This document shows positions 8,136 to 18,156 of a stretch of 64,000 bases of DNA, one piece after another. The position numbers and the translations under genes were made by a program. A model generated the notes under the pieces. It ran no database searches. It saw only the letters and a list, made by a program, of their open reading frames with translations, and had not been told where the DNA came from. The DNA is from Photobacterium sp. GJ3 (GTDB taxonomy: Bacteria > Pseudomonadota > Gammaproteobacteria > Enterobacterales > Vibrionaceae). How positions within the stretch are numbered: the stretch's first letter is position 1; every line of letters starts with the position of its first letter. The DNA is taken from contig NZ_CP073579.1 of NCBI RefSeq assembly GCF_018199995.1, positions 186,001-250,000 on the forward strand, given 5' to 3'.

Positions 8136-9092
8136 ATGCAAACCACCATCAAAACGCAGGAGGTTTCCCGTCTGGTGAGTCAGGTGCTGTTCTTTCATTA
8201 CAAGGAAAACCGCAGTCAGGCTGAAATCTCAAAAACACTGGATCTGTCACCGGCCAAAGTGAATCGGATTATCCGGCAGGCGAGAGAAGAAGGACTGGTC
8301 GAAATTATTCTCAATATTCCCCATGTGGGCGTGCTGGGTCTGGAAAAGCAACTCATCGCCAGCACCGGACTGAGCAAAGCCGTTCTCTGTCCTTCTTACG
8401 GAGCGGATCAGGCGGTGGCGTTCACGCAGATTGCTGAGATGACCGCGAACTATCTGCTGGAAACGCTGCGGAAGAAGGATGTGATTTGCATCAGTGGCGG
8501 AAAAGCCCTCGCCAGAATTGTGGCGGTGATGAAGCCGGTGAAAAACATGGCGGTGACGGTCGTCCCGGCGACCGGCGGGGTTCAGGGACGCCATTTCACG
8601 GATGTGAACTACCTGGCTTCTGCGCTGGCAGAGAAACTGGGCGGGAAATCCCTGCAATTGCATGCGCCCTTATTCGCGGACACCCAGTCCGACCGGGACA
8701 TGCTGGTGAACATGCGTGCGTCCAGAGAAGTTCTTGAACTGGCTCGTCATGCGGATATTGCGCTGGCGGGGATTGGTGCCGTTGCCAAAGGGGATGAAAG
8801 TTATTTTGACCTGCGGCACTGGGTCAATGGCGAGAAATCACGGGTTGCGGAAAGCCAGTGTAAAGGGGAAGTCTTTGCCCACTTATTTGATGCATCCGGC
8901 GAAGCCTGCATTCCTGCACTGAACGACAAGCTGGTCGGGCTGACACTGGAGGAGCTGCGGCAGATCCCGGTCAGCATCGGGGTGGCTGCCGGGGCAGAGA
9001 AGGTCGCACCGATTCAAGCCGCGCTGCGGGGCGGATTTCTCAATACGCTGATCACCGATGAGCTGACCGCGCAGGCGGTGCTGGACGCTTAA
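8136..9092 (+). CDS. SorC-family transcriptional regulator
   Basis: A 318-residue protein beginning at ATG 8136 after TGAGGAGAGTGAGCC. An N-terminal helix-turn-helix (SQAEISKTLDLSPAKVNRIIRQAREEGLVEI, residues 32-62) is followed by the sugar-phosphate-binding SorC domain of the NagB-like fold, recognisable by CISGGKALARIV and TVVPATGGVQGRHFTDVNYLA. Members such as SorC, DeoR-like, LsrR and the erythritol regulator EryD bind a phosphorylated substrate and release their operators. It lies inside the catabolic operon, so it probably represses it; the dyad at 4279-4336 is the candidate site. The inducer is unknown but likely the product of the FGGY kinase or the dehydrogenase. Confidence 0.88.
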   Translation: MQTTIKTQEVSRLVSQVLFFHYKENRSQAEISKTLDLSPAKVNRIIRQAREEGLVEIILNIPHVGVLGLEKQLIASTGLSKAVLCPSYGADQAVAFTQIAEMTANYLLETLRKKDVICISGGKALARIVAVMKPVKNMAVTVVPATGGVQGRHFTDVNYLASALAEKLGGKSLQLHAPLFADTQSDRDMLVNMRASREVLELARHADIALAGIGAVAKGDESYFDLRHWVNGEKSRVAESQCKGEVFAHLFDASGEACIPALNDKLVGLTLEELRQIPVSIGVAAGAEKVAPIQAALRGGFLNTLITDELTAQAVLDA

Positions 9093-9137
9093 GACCAGCG
9101 ATATTCATTCAAACACATAACCCAGAGAGGGATGACC

Positions 9138-10123
9138 ATGAACACAAGACAGTTGGGGAAATCCGGCATTGATGCATCAGTGATTGGCCTGGGCACCTGG
9201 GCCATGGGGGCTGGATGTGGGGTGGCACCAATGAGAAAGACGCCATTGCTGCGATTCAGGAATCGATCACCTGCGGCGTTTCACTGATTGATACTGCGCC
9301 TGCTTATGGCCTGGGCCGTTCCGAAACGCTGGTCGGAAAAGCGATTCAGGGACAGCGGGACAAAGTGGTGCTGGCGACCAAATGCGGTCTGGTCTGGCAT
9401 ACCCAGAAAGGGAATCACTTTTTTGATGAAGAAGGCCAGAAGGTCCACCGTTATCTGGGCCGGGACGCCATTCAGTACGAGCTGGAACAAAGCCTGCGTC
9501 GTCTGGGCACCGATTATATCGATCTTTACATCACGCACTGGCAGGACCCGACCACGCCAGTGGAAGAAACCATGTCTGCACTGATGGCGCTCAAACAGCA
9601 GGGCAAAATCCGGGCGATTGGGGTCAGTAATGTCAGTCTGGCAGAACTCAAGGCTTATCAGCAGTTTGGCACGGTCGATGCGGTCCAGGAAAAGTACAAC
9701 ATGATCGAACGCGGACTTGAGCAGCAGTTACTGCCGCATACCCAAGCAACCGAGGTTTCCTGCCTCAGTTATTCATCTCTGGCGCTGGGTTTACTGAGCG
9801 GAAAAATTTCCGCCGACCGGACGTTTGAAGGGGATGATCAGCGGCTGACTAACCCGCTCTTTTCTCAGGAGAACCGTCGCAAAGTTCAGCAGTTCTGTGA
9901 ATCCGTTCTCCCGCTGGCACAGGACTACGGGATCACCGTTGCGCAACTGGTGATTGCCTGGACGCTGACGCAACCCGGGATCACTTACGCCTTATGTGGT
10001 GCGCGACATCCGGCTCAGGCGGCTGAAAACGCCCGTGCCGGAGAAGTGAACTTAGCCGCGGCGGATGCTGATCTGATCAGCGCTCAGATCGCACAGCACC
10101 TGAGTCTGGTTCAGGCGGACTGA
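9138..10123 (+). pseudogene. Aldo-keto reductase, frameshifted near its start as sequenced
   Basis: Reading from ATG 9138 (seven bases after GAGAGG) gives MNTRQLGKSGIDASVIGLGTWAMG, after which the frame changes to GGTNEKDAIAAIQESI and continues to 10123. The break lies at the five G at 9206-9210; six would give a continuous GTWAMGGWMWGGTNE, the normal family sequence. The downstream part has the catalytic set: DTAPAYGLGRSE (Asp, Tyr), VLATKCG (Lys) and LYITHWQDP (His), then the cofactor-binding tail. The protein would be about 328 residues and reduce or oxidise a sugar or polyol with NADP(H). Its operon position suggests it acts on the imported substrate or a breakdown aldehyde. Confidence 0.85.
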
Positions 10124-10162
10124 CCGACACCCTATCCACAATTGTAAACCAAGGGGATCAGC

Positions 10163-11917
10163 ATGGCGGGTTACGGAAAGGAAAACAGGCAAGGACGTTT
10201 ACCCCGGGAACAATCCTTTGATGTTGTGATTGTCGGGGGCGGCATCAACGGGATCAGCGTCTATCGCGAGCTGTCGTTACAGGGCGTCAAAGTCCTGCTG
10301 GTGGAAAAAGATGATTTTTGCAGTAAAGCCAGTGCTGCATTGTCCCGCATGATTCACGGTGGCCTGCGGTATCTGGAAAACGGAGAGTTTGCACTGGTGC
10401 GGGAATCGCTGGCGGAGCGGAACCGGCTGCTGACCAATGCCCCCCATGTGGTGAAACCATTGGTGACGACCATTCCAATCTTCTCTCGCTGGTCCGGTTT
10501 GTTCTATGCCCTGTTTAACTTTACTGGGCTAATGGATAAACCCAGTCGCCGGGGGGCGCTGGTGATTCAGCTCGGGCTCTGGTTTTACGATTTTTTCACC
10601 CGGAACGATCAGCAATTGCCGAAACATCGTTTCTTGTCCAAGACAGAAACGATTCGACGCTGGCCGCACTTTGAACCAGGCGTGATTCGCAGCGCGGATT
10701 ACTTCGATGCCTGGATCAGCGCGCCGGAACGGCTGGCGATGGAAGTGCTGCAAGACACGGGGGAAGACAGCGCCAGTGTTGCCTGTAATTACACTGAGCT
10801 GGTGGGCCGCGATGGGAAGCAGTTGACGATTCGGGATGTCCTGACCGGAGAAACGGCAGTGATCACCACAGACAAGCTGGTCAATGCGACGGGGGCCTGG
10901 GTGGATCAGACTAATGACCGGCTGGGGGTGGCCTCGGGATATCTGCAGGGCACCAAAGGCTCGCATATGATTGTCCGCCATCCGGCGCTGTTGGCGGAAC
11001 TGGACGGACATATGGTGTTTTATGAGAACCCGGAAGGCCGTGTCTGCATTCTGTTTCCCTATTTTGGCAATGTACTGATTGGGTCTACGGATATTCCGGT
11101 CGCCGATCCGGATGCAGTGACCTGTACCACAGAAGAAGTGGATTACATGCTGGATTCACTGAAAGCCGTTTTTCCGGATTTCACCATTCGCCATGAAGAT
11201 ATTGTGTACCGCTTCAGTGGCGTACGGCCGCTGCCATCCGTTAAAACGTCGACCACGGGTCAGATTCCCCGGAGTCATGCACTCAAGGTGGAACCGACGG
11301 AGGACGGTCAGGCCACGCTGTACTCGCTGGTAGGCGGTAAATGGACGACGTTCCGCGCTTTTGGTGCTGAAGTCGCAGACCGGATTCTGTCGGACCTGCA
11401 TCGCAAACGTGAGATTTCAACGGTGAACCGGGCTATCGGCGGCGGATTTCGCTTTCCGCAGACCGATATTGAGCGACAGGCCCTGATACAGGATGTGGTG
11501 AATCAATATGGCCTGAGTCAGACACGATTCACCCAGTTACTGACGCGCTATGGCACATCATGTCTGCACATGCTGGATGATCTCACCGCGCAGCAGGATG
11601 CCCCGCTGGAGAGCCTGCCGGATTACAGTGAACGGGAAATTGCTTATCTGATTCATCATGAATCCGTGTGCCGGACGCTGGATGTGCTGCAACGCCGCAC
11701 ATCGGTTGCGATTCAGGGCAGAGTGAATCACGCAGTGCTGGCTGAAGTGACCGCACTGGTCGCCCGGCAGCTGGGATGGAACGCACAGGAAACGAAACGA
11801 GATCTGGCAGAGAGCTGTCGTCAGTTACGCGAATACCATGGTCTGGATGTCAATGCCGAAGCGGTTGAACAAATCTGGGCCGGGTCTTTTTCAGGAGGAA
11901 ATTATGTATATCAGTAA
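10163..11917 (+). CDS. FAD-dependent glycerol-3-phosphate dehydrogenase-like protein (GlpD/EryB type)
   Basis: A 584-residue flavoprotein. The FAD-binding motif is VVIVGGGINGISVYREL (residues 21-37), followed by ALSRMIHGGLRYLENGEFALVRES, typical of GlpD/GlpA. Next come the core with GAWVDQTNDRLG, LIGSTDIPVADPDAV and the C-terminal segment KWTTFRAFGAEVAD. Such enzymes oxidise a polyol phosphate and pass electrons to quinone at the membrane. Length and the presence of SorC, FGGY kinase and ABC genes suggest a role like EryB, which oxidises erythritol 4-phosphate, rather than housekeeping GlpD; this is inference. The ATG at 10163 follows AAGGGGATCAGC. The stop overlaps the start of the aldolase gene by 14 bp, so translation may be coupled. 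Confidence 0.88.
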   Translation: MAGYGKENRQGRLPREQSFDVVIVGGGINGISVYRELSLQGVKVLLVEKDDFCSKASAALSRMIHGGLRYLENGEFALVRESLAERNRLLTNAPHVVKPLVTTIPIFSRWSGLFYALFNFTGLMDKPSRRGALVIQLGLWFYDFFTRNDQQLPKHRFLSKTETIRRWPHFEPGVIRSADYFDAWISAPERLAMEVLQDTGEDSASVACNYTELVGRDGKQLTIRDVLTGETAVITTDKLVNATGAWVDQTNDRLGVASGYLQGTKGSHMIVRHPALLAELDGHMVFYENPEGRVCILFPYFGNVLIGSTDIPVADPDAVTCTTEEVDYMLDSLKAVFPDFTIRHEDIVYRFSGVRPLPSVKTSTTGQIPRSHALKVEPTEDGQATLYSLVGGKWTTFRAFGAEVADRILSDLHRKREISTVNRAIGGGFRFPQTDIERQALIQDVVNQYGLSQTRFTQLLTRYGTSCLHMLDDLTAQQDAPLESLPDYSEREIAYLIHHESVCRTLDVLQRRTSVAIQGRVNHAVLAEVTALVARQLGWNAQETKRDLAESCRQLREYHGLDVNAEAVEQIWAGSFSGGNYVYQ

Positions 11918-12746
11918 CAAAGTCAGGATGAACCGGCTGTTTCAGAACGGGCGCTGTCTGGATGTTGCCATTGACCACGGCGTCTGTAATGAGCCTTCTT
12001 TTCTCAATGGCCTCGAAAATATGGATGCTGTGGTGGGTCAGCTGGTGGAAGCAAAGCCCGATGCGATTCAGATGAATTATGGTCAGAGTGACTTGCTGCA
12101 AACAGCCAATGGCAAAGACAAACCGGCGCTGGTGATGCGCCTCGATATGGGGAATCCCTACAACACCATCCGTCATCGTCACATGTGGGCCGTGATGCAG
12201 AACGAGCAGGAGCCGGTTTTGCAGGCCCTGAGAATGGACGCCGCCTGTGTGGTTGTCAATCTGTTCATGTTGCCGGATGAACCTGATCTGTTCCGTCAGT
12301 GTGTGCTGAATATCAGCAAGGTGAAAAATGACTGTGAGAAATACGGGATGCCGCTGATGATCGAACCGCTGGTCATGCAGCCAGCCAGCAGCGGTCAGGC
12401 TTATGGCGTTGATGGTGACGTTGAAAAAATTGTCACCTTGGTCCGTCTGGCCCGGGAAATGGGTGCAGACATCATCAAAGCGGATCCCACCCGTCATGCG
12501 GAAGATTTCCACCGTGTCGTTGAAGCAGCCCGTTGTCCGGTGCTGGTGCGTGGTGGCGGGAAAGAAGATATCGAAGTGGTGTTCAGTAAAGCGCGTCAGT
12601 TGCTCGATCAGGGCGCGGTGGGCATGGTCTACGGCCGGAATATTTATCAGCACCCGAATCCAAACCGGATCGTAAAAGCGTTTATGGCGATGATTCATCA
12701 GGGGGTCAGTGTGTCTGAGGCACTGAGTATTTACCAGCAGCAATAA
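11904..12746 (+). CDS. Class I aldolase, DeoC/FbaB/LsrF type
   Basis: A 280-residue TIM-barrel aldolase. ATG 11904 follows AGGAGGAAATT; the frame is open further upstream but that part lies inside the preceding gene. Motifs: CLDVAIDHGVCNEP near residue 20, PLMIEPLVMQP in the middle, ADIIKADPTRH with the likely Schiff-base lysine, then VLVRGGGKED and GAVGMVYGRNIYQHPNP, the phosphate-binding end typical of FbaB/DhnA aldolases. It presumably cleaves a ketose phosphate made by the kinase and dehydrogenase into a triose phosphate plus an aldehyde. It overlaps the dehydrogenase gene, so the two are co-expressed. The substrate is not known. Confidence 0.83.
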   Translation: MYISNKVRMNRLFQNGRCLDVAIDHGVCNEPSFLNGLENMDAVVGQLVEAKPDAIQMNYGQSDLLQTANGKDKPALVMRLDMGNPYNTIRHRHMWAVMQNEQEPVLQALRMDAACVVVNLFMLPDEPDLFRQCVLNISKVKNDCEKYGMPLMIEPLVMQPASSGQAYGVDGDVEKIVTLVRLAREMGADIIKADPTRHAEDFHRVVEAARCPVLVRGGGKEDIEVVFSKARQLLDQGAVGMVYGRNIYQHPNPNRIVKAFMAMIHQGVSVSEALSIYQQQ

Positions 12747-12784
12747 ACTTCATTCACAGTAATGACGAGAAGAAGGAACAGGGC

Positions 12785-14290
12785 ATGGCACCATACGTAC
12801 TGGGGATCGATTGCGGGAATACGGGCATTAAAGTGGCACTGTTTGATTTGCAGGGCCATGAAATCGGGGCACAGGGCGATAAAGTGGCCACCTATTTTCC
12901 CGCACCGGGGTTTACGCAGTGCGATATGGTGCAGCTCTGGCATCAGTGCTCGGTGCTAATTCGCCAATTACTGGCTGAACAGGGAGTTTCGCCGGAACAC
13001 ATCGCAGCGGTTGGCTGCAGCGGCCACGGGAATGGTTTGTATCTGCTCGATCAGGACCAGATGCCAATGCTGGCGATTAAATCCCTGGACTGCCGGGCCA
13101 ATGCGCTGGTCGACGCACTCCGGCAAAGCCCAATGGACGATTTGATTCAGGAACTGAATCGTCAGGGTGTGTGGCCGGCACAATCGGCCACACTGCTGTG
13201 CTGGCTGAAACAACATCAGCCGGAGACCTATCACTGTATCGGTCACGTGCTGTTTTGTAAGGATTATCTGAACTTCTGTCTGACCGGAGAGATCGCCACC
13301 GAAACCGGCGATCTCAGTGCGTCAGGCTTGTATGACTTCTCCGCCGGGGCGGTGTCCGGAACTTTGCTGCGTGCCTTGGACATTGAAGAGATGGTGCCGT
13401 GTATTCCGTCGCCCGGGCAGTGTCAGGATGTGATGGGTCATATCAGTATGGAAGCTGCGGCGCTGACCGGGCTGAAATTCGGGACACCCGTCGTCAATGG
13501 TTGTTTTGACATTGTGGCTTGTGCGCTGGGATCTGGTGTCTGGCAATCTCAAGCTGCTTCAATTATTGCCGGTTCCTGGAGCATCAATCAGGTTGTTTCA
13601 GACACCTTGCCGGGACGGGATATTTTCATGAGCTGTGATTTTCCCGGCCAGCGTTATCTGGCGGTGGAATCCAGCGCGACTTCGGCGTCGAACCTGGAGT
13701 GGTTTATCAGCCAGTTTTACCGGGAGGAAAAACAGCAGGCTGAAGCCGAAGCATCGGACTTTTTCGCGGTCCTGAATCAGCAGGTGGCATCCACAACACT
13801 GACCGAAGATCTGCCCTTGTTTCATCCGTATCTGTACGGTGCCTGTGATAATCAGCCCGTCCAGGGCAATTTTTTCGGGTTGGCCGGGTGGCATCAGAAA
13901 TCGGATCTCCTCTATGCCGTGTATGAAGGCATCGTCTTCGGCCATCTGGAACATGTCAGCCGTCTGCGGCAGTCCGGACAAGCCTTTGAAAAAGCCGTCC
14001 TCAGCGGTGGCGCAGCCCGGAGTCCATTCTGGAGCCAGCTGTTTGCCGATGTCCTGAACGTGGACATTTACACATCCGACTGTTCAGAAGCGGGCGCAAG
14101 AGGGGCTGCGATGGCTGCCGCAACAGGGGCCGGGTGCTTCACCGATCTGGGACTGGCGGTTCAAAAAATGGCCAAACTGAATGCCCCAATCCTGCCCCGT
14201 CTACAGGTTCAGGCTGTGCTAATGAAGCGTTATGCACGCTATCTTGCCGTGTCTCTGGCCCTGAAAAATGTGGATCTGAACGACATCTAA
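12785..14290 (+). CDS. FGGY-family carbohydrate kinase
   Basis: A 501-residue kinase of the FGGY group (xylulokinase, erythritol kinase and relatives). It starts at ATG 12785 after GAAGAAGGAACAGGGC. The N-lobe begins YVLGIDCGNTGIKVALFDLQG, the standard phosphate-binding opening. The C-terminal lobe has VYEGIVFGHLEHV, then AVLSGGAARSPFWSQLFADVL and EAGARGAAMAAATG. Candidate catalytic region: GCFDIVACALGSG. It lies last in the operon, 38 bp after the aldolase, and provides the phosphorylation step. No kinase-specific sequence lets me choose between erythritol, xylulose or another polyol. Confidence 0.88.
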   Translation: MAPYVLGIDCGNTGIKVALFDLQGHEIGAQGDKVATYFPAPGFTQCDMVQLWHQCSVLIRQLLAEQGVSPEHIAAVGCSGHGNGLYLLDQDQMPMLAIKSLDCRANALVDALRQSPMDDLIQELNRQGVWPAQSATLLCWLKQHQPETYHCIGHVLFCKDYLNFCLTGEIATETGDLSASGLYDFSAGAVSGTLLRALDIEEMVPCIPSPGQCQDVMGHISMEAAALTGLKFGTPVVNGCFDIVACALGSGVWQSQAASIIAGSWSINQVVSDTLPGRDIFMSCDFPGQRYLAVESSATSASNLEWFISQFYREEKQQAEAEASDFFAVLNQQVASTTLTEDLPLFHPYLYGACDNQPVQGNFFGLAGWHQKSDLLYAVYEGIVFGHLEHVSRLRQSGQAFEKAVLSGGAARSPFWSQLFADVLNVDIYTSDCSEAGARGAAMAAATGAGCFTDLGLAVQKMAKLNAPILPRLQVQAVLMKRYARYLAVSLALKNVDLNDI

Positions 14291-14317
14291 CCCATGGCGT
14301 CCAGATCCTCGCTGTCG

Positions 14318-16790
14318 CTGGAATGACGGTAATGTGATGATTGATAAAGGCTTAGTCGTTCCCGCGAAGGCGGGAACCCAGTGACGTTCAAGCGCCGAAG
14401 CCACGTCTGGGTGCTGTGAACGATGCTACAGAACGGCTGAACTTGGCTGTGATTTGATTTGTTCAATGATGATTTTCGTGTGTTTGCAGCCCGGCGCTCT
14501 ATGGATTCCCGTCTGAGCGGGGATGACGGTAAATGATTGAATTTAAAGGAATTTGTTGTTCCCGCGAAGGTGGGAACCCAGTGACGTTGATGCGCTGAAT
14601 TCTCGTCTGGGTGCTGTGAACGATGCTACAGAATGACTGAATTTTGTTGTGGTTTTATCTGTTCAATGATGATTTTCGTGTGTTTGCAGCCCGGCGCTCT
14701 ATGGATTCCCGCCTGCGCGGGAATGACGGTAAGGTGGTGAATTTAAAGTCATTCGTCGTTCCCGCGAAGGCGGGAACCCAGTGACGTTGATGCGCTGAAT
14801 TCTCGTCTGGGCGCTGTGAACGATTCGACAGAACGGCTGAACTTGGCTGTGATTTGATCTGTTCAATGATGTTTTTCGTGTGATTTTATTCCAGCGCACC
14901 ATGGATTCCCGCTGCGCGGTAATGACGATAAATGATTGAATTTAAATGAGTTCGTCGTTCCCGCGAAGGCGGGAACCCAGTGACGTTGATGCGCTGAATT
15001 CTCGTCTGGGCGCTGTGAACGATTCGACAGAATGACTGAACCTTGCTGGGATTTGATTTGTTCAATGATGTTTTTCGTGTGATTTTATTCCAGCGCACCA
15101 TGGATTCCTGCCTGCGCGGGAATGACGTTAAGTGATTGAATTTAAATCCATTCATCGTTCCCGCGAAGGCGGGAACCCAGTGACGTTCATGCGCCGAAGC
15201 CACGTCTGGGTGCTGTGAACGATGCGACAGGAGGACTGAACTTTGTTGTGGTTTTATCTGTTCAATGATGCTTTTCGTGTGATTTTATTCCAGCGCACCA
15301 TGGATTCCCGCCTGCGCGGGAATGACGGTAAATTATTGAATTTAAAGGAATTCGTCGTTCCCGCGAAGGCGGGAACCCAGTGACGTTGATGCGCTGAATT
15401 CTCGTCTGGGCGCTGTGAACGATTCGACAGAACGGCTGAACTTGGCTGTGATTTGATCTGTGCAATGATGTTGTGAATGCGCTTTGAGCCCTGCGCCCTA
15501 TGGATTCCCGTCTGCGCGGGAATGATGGTAAATGATTGAATTTAAAGCCATTAGTCGTTCCCGCGAAGGCGGGAACCCAGTGACGTTCATGCGCCGAAGC
15601 CTCGTCTGGGTGCTGTGAACGATGTGACAGAAGGACTGAACTTTGTTGTGGTTTTATCTGTTCAATGATGTTTTTCGTGTGATTTTATTCCAGCGCACCA
15701 TGGATTCCCGCCTGCGCGGGAATGACGGTAAATGATTGAATTTAAAGCCATTCGTCGTTCCCGCGAAGTCGGGAACCCAGTGACGTTGATGCGCCGAAGC
15801 CTCGTCTGAACGCTGTGAACGATGCGACAGAAGGACTGAACTTTGTTGTGGTTTTATCTGTTCAATGATGTTTTTCGTGTGATTTTATTCCAGCGCACCA
15901 TGGATTCCTGCCTGCGCGGGAATGACGGTAAGGCGATGAATTTAAAGTGATTTGTCGTTCCCGCGAAGGCGGGAACCCAGTGACGTTGATGCGCTGAATT
16001 CTCGTCTGGGCGCTGTGAACGATGCTACAGAATGACTGAACCTTGCTGGGATTTGATTTGTTCAATGATGATTTTCGTGTGTTTGCAGCCCGGCGCTCTA
16101 TGGATTCCCGCCTGCGCGGGAATGACGTTAAGTGATTGAATTTAAAGCCATTCGTCGTTCCCGCGAAGGCGGGAACCCAGTGACGTTGATGCGCTGAATT
16201 CTCGTCTGGGCGCTGTGAACGATTCGACAGAATGACTGAACCTTGCTGGGATTTGATTTGTTCAATGATGATTTTCGTGTGTTTGCAGCCCGGCGCTCTA
16301 TGGATTCCCGCCTGCGCGGGAATGACGGTAAGGTGGTGAATTTAAAGTCATTCGTCGTTCCCGAAAAGGCGGGAACCCAGTGACGTTCATGCGCCGAAGC
16401 CTCGTCTGGGTGCTGTGAACGATGCTACAGAACGGCTGAACTTGGCTGTGATTTGATCTGTGCAATGATGTTGTGAACGCGCTTTGAGCCCTGCGTCCTA
16501 TGGATTCCCGCCTGCGCGGGAATGACGGTAAATAATTGAATTTAAATCCATTCGTCGTTCCCGCAAAGGCGGGAACCCAGTGACGTTCATGCGCCGAAGC
16601 CACGTCTGGGTGCTGTGAACGATGCGACAGAACGGCTGAACTTGGCTGTGATTTGATCTGTTCAATGATGTTTTTCGTGTGATTTTATTCCAGCACACCA
16701 TGGATTCCCGCCTGCGCGGGAATGACGTTAAGTGATTGAATTTAAATCCATTAATCGTTCCCGCGAAGGCGGGAACCCAGTGACGTTAAG
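14318..16790. repeat. REP-like repeat array 2 (13 units, 200-bp period)
   Basis: Palindrome A copies (GTTCCCGCGAAGGCGGGAAC, some with changes) begin at about 14357, 14557, 14757, 14956, 15156, 15356, 15556, 15756, 15956, 16156, 16356, 16556 and 16756. The period is 200 bp; the single 199-bp step follows a one-base loss in the palindrome B near 14911. Each unit also has a palindrome B (ATTCCCGCCTGCGCGGGAAT) and conserved intervening sequence. Frames of about 67 codons recur on the minus strand because of the repeats and are not taken as genes. The array separates the kinase gene from the alcohol dehydrogenase operon. Confidence 0.95.
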
Positions 16791-16808
16791 CAACACGCGC
16801 CAAGCTCA

Positions 16809-16832
16809 GCTGAAACAAATTTAAGTTTCAGC
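16809..16832. other. Inverted repeat at the right edge of array 2
   Basis: GCTGAAAC (16809-16816) and GTTTCAGC (16825-16832) form a perfect 8-bp inverted repeat with an AT-rich 8-base spacer. It lies between the repeat array and the promoter region of the alcohol dehydrogenase operon. There is no T run, so termination is not clear; a protein-binding site is equally possible. Confidence 0.4.
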
Positions 16833-16922
16833 GACGCTTGATTCCCGTGCATCTGCATCGGGACTGCCTTCCTGATCCCGCCGATCCACGATTCTGATTG
16901 ATCTCTCAAAAATCATTTATTT

Positions 16923-16939
16923 TGATATTTTTTGTATCA
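16923..16939 (+). promoter_or_regulatory. Candidate IclR-type operator upstream of the alcohol dehydrogenase operon
   Basis: TGATATTTTTTGTATCA, a TGATA-N7-TATCA palindrome 51 bp before the start codon. The same 17-bp form, TGATATAATTTGTATCA, occurs at 24913-24929 upstream of the lactonase gene. Two IclR-family genes lie between the two targets, so a shared repressor is the natural inference. Confidence 0.55.
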
Positions 16940-16989
16940 TTTTAATCTATATTCATTCTGTGACTGCTTGATGGAATAAGGATAATGGG

Positions 16990-18156
16990 ATGACACAACG
17001 AATTGTAATGCCCGGATTGATGGAGATTGGCGCCGGAGCGCTGGACAAAGTTGCAGACATGATGGCATTGCTGGCCTGCAGCCAGCCCCTGATCGTAACG
17101 GATCAGGTGATGTCGGAGCTGGGGTATGTCAAGCGGGTTCAGAACTCGCTGGCGGCCAAAGGCATGGCTTGCGGTGTTTTTCTGGATACGGAGCCGGAGC
17201 CGACCGAAGCCTCGATTTTACCGGCGGTGGATCAGGTCGTGACTGGCCAGTATGACTGCTTGATTGCTCTGGGTGGCGGCAGTGCTATCGACAGTGCCAA
17301 AGCAATCGGGCTGCTGGCACAGCATGGCGGCAAAATGCAGGACTACAAAGTCCCGCATGTGGTGACAGAAGCCATTCTGCCCGTGATTGCGATTCCGACA
17401 ACGGCAGGGACTGGCTCTGAGGTGACACGGGTGACCATTATCACGGATCAGGAGACGGACGAAAAAATGCTGTGCATGGGGCCGGGCCTGATTCCCCGGG
17501 CCGCAATCATCGACTATGAGCTGACGCTTTCGGTTCCGGCCCGGATTGCGGCGGATACCGGCATTGATGCGCTGACACACGCGATGGAGGCTTATGTCAG
17601 TGGCAAAGCCGGTGCATTTACCGATCAGCAGGCACTGGCAGCAATGCGTCTGATTGCGCCGAATTTACGTCAGGCGGTGAATCAGCCCGGCAATCATGCG
17701 GCTAAAGAAAAACTGATGCTGGGTGCGACCATGGCCGGAATGGCGTTTTCAAATGCTTCGGTCGCGCTGGTGCATGGTATGAGCCGTCCGATTGGCGCCC
17801 ACTTCCATGTACCTCATGGCATGAGCAATGCCATGTTGCTGCCGGTGATCACTGAATTCTCAATTTCAGCCAGCCTGGAGCGTTATGCCGAATGTGCACG
17901 CGCCATGGGACTGGCAGACGACATCATCAGCGATCAGGAAGCGGTTGAGCGCCTGATGATTGAACTCAGACAACTGAATCAGGATTTGAAAGTGCCCACT
18001 CTGTCCGCATTCGGGATCAACAAGGCACAGTATTTCAGCCTGCTGGACACCATGGCGGAACAAGCGCTGGCTTCTGGTTCCCCGAATAACAACCCGCGTG
18101 TCCCCAGCAAGGAACAGGTCATTGAACTGTATGAAAAAGTATGGAGTGAAGGATGA
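16990..18156 (+). CDS. Iron-containing alcohol dehydrogenase
   Basis: A 388-residue group III alcohol dehydrogenase using NAD(P) and a divalent metal, normally iron. The nucleotide-binding part has CLIALGGGSAIDSAKAIG (residues 90-107) and PTTAGTGSEVTR. The metal ligands lie in ADTGIDALTHAMEAYV and ALVHGMSRPIGAHFHVPHG, which supply the Asp and three His. ATG 16990 follows AAGGATAATGGG. It overlaps the next gene by four bases (ATGA), so an alcohol-to-aldehyde-to-acyl-CoA sequence is likely. The operator-like palindrome at 16923 suggests control by an IclR-type protein. The substrate is not evident; primary diols and hydroxyacids are common for the family. Confidence 0.92.
   Translation: MTQRIVMPGLMEIGAGALDKVADMMALLACSQPLIVTDQVMSELGYVKRVQNSLAAKGMACGVFLDTEPEPTEASILPAVDQVVTGQYDCLIALGGGSAIDSAKAIGLLAQHGGKMQDYKVPHVVTEAILPVIAIPTTAGTGSEVTRVTIITDQETDEKMLCMGPGLIPRAAIIDYELTLSVPARIAADTGIDALTHAMEAYVSGKAGAFTDQQALAAMRLIAPNLRQAVNQPGNHAAKEKLMLGATMAGMAFSNASVALVHGMSRPIGAHFHVPHGMSNAMLLPVITEFSISASLERYAECARAMGLADDIISDQEAVERLMIELRQLNQDLKVPTLSAFGINKAQYFSLLDTMAEQALASGSPNNNPRVPSKEQVIELYEKVWSEG

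Noticed and set aside
9138..10123. Aldo-keto reductase starting at 9215
   Set aside because: The start at 9215 would drop the N-terminal strand and part of the first motif; the family sequence continues upstream in another frame from 9138.
14318..16790. CRISPR array
   Set aside because: Repeats are palindromic with a 200-bp period and conserved spacers; no short direct repeats with unique spacers and no cas genes.
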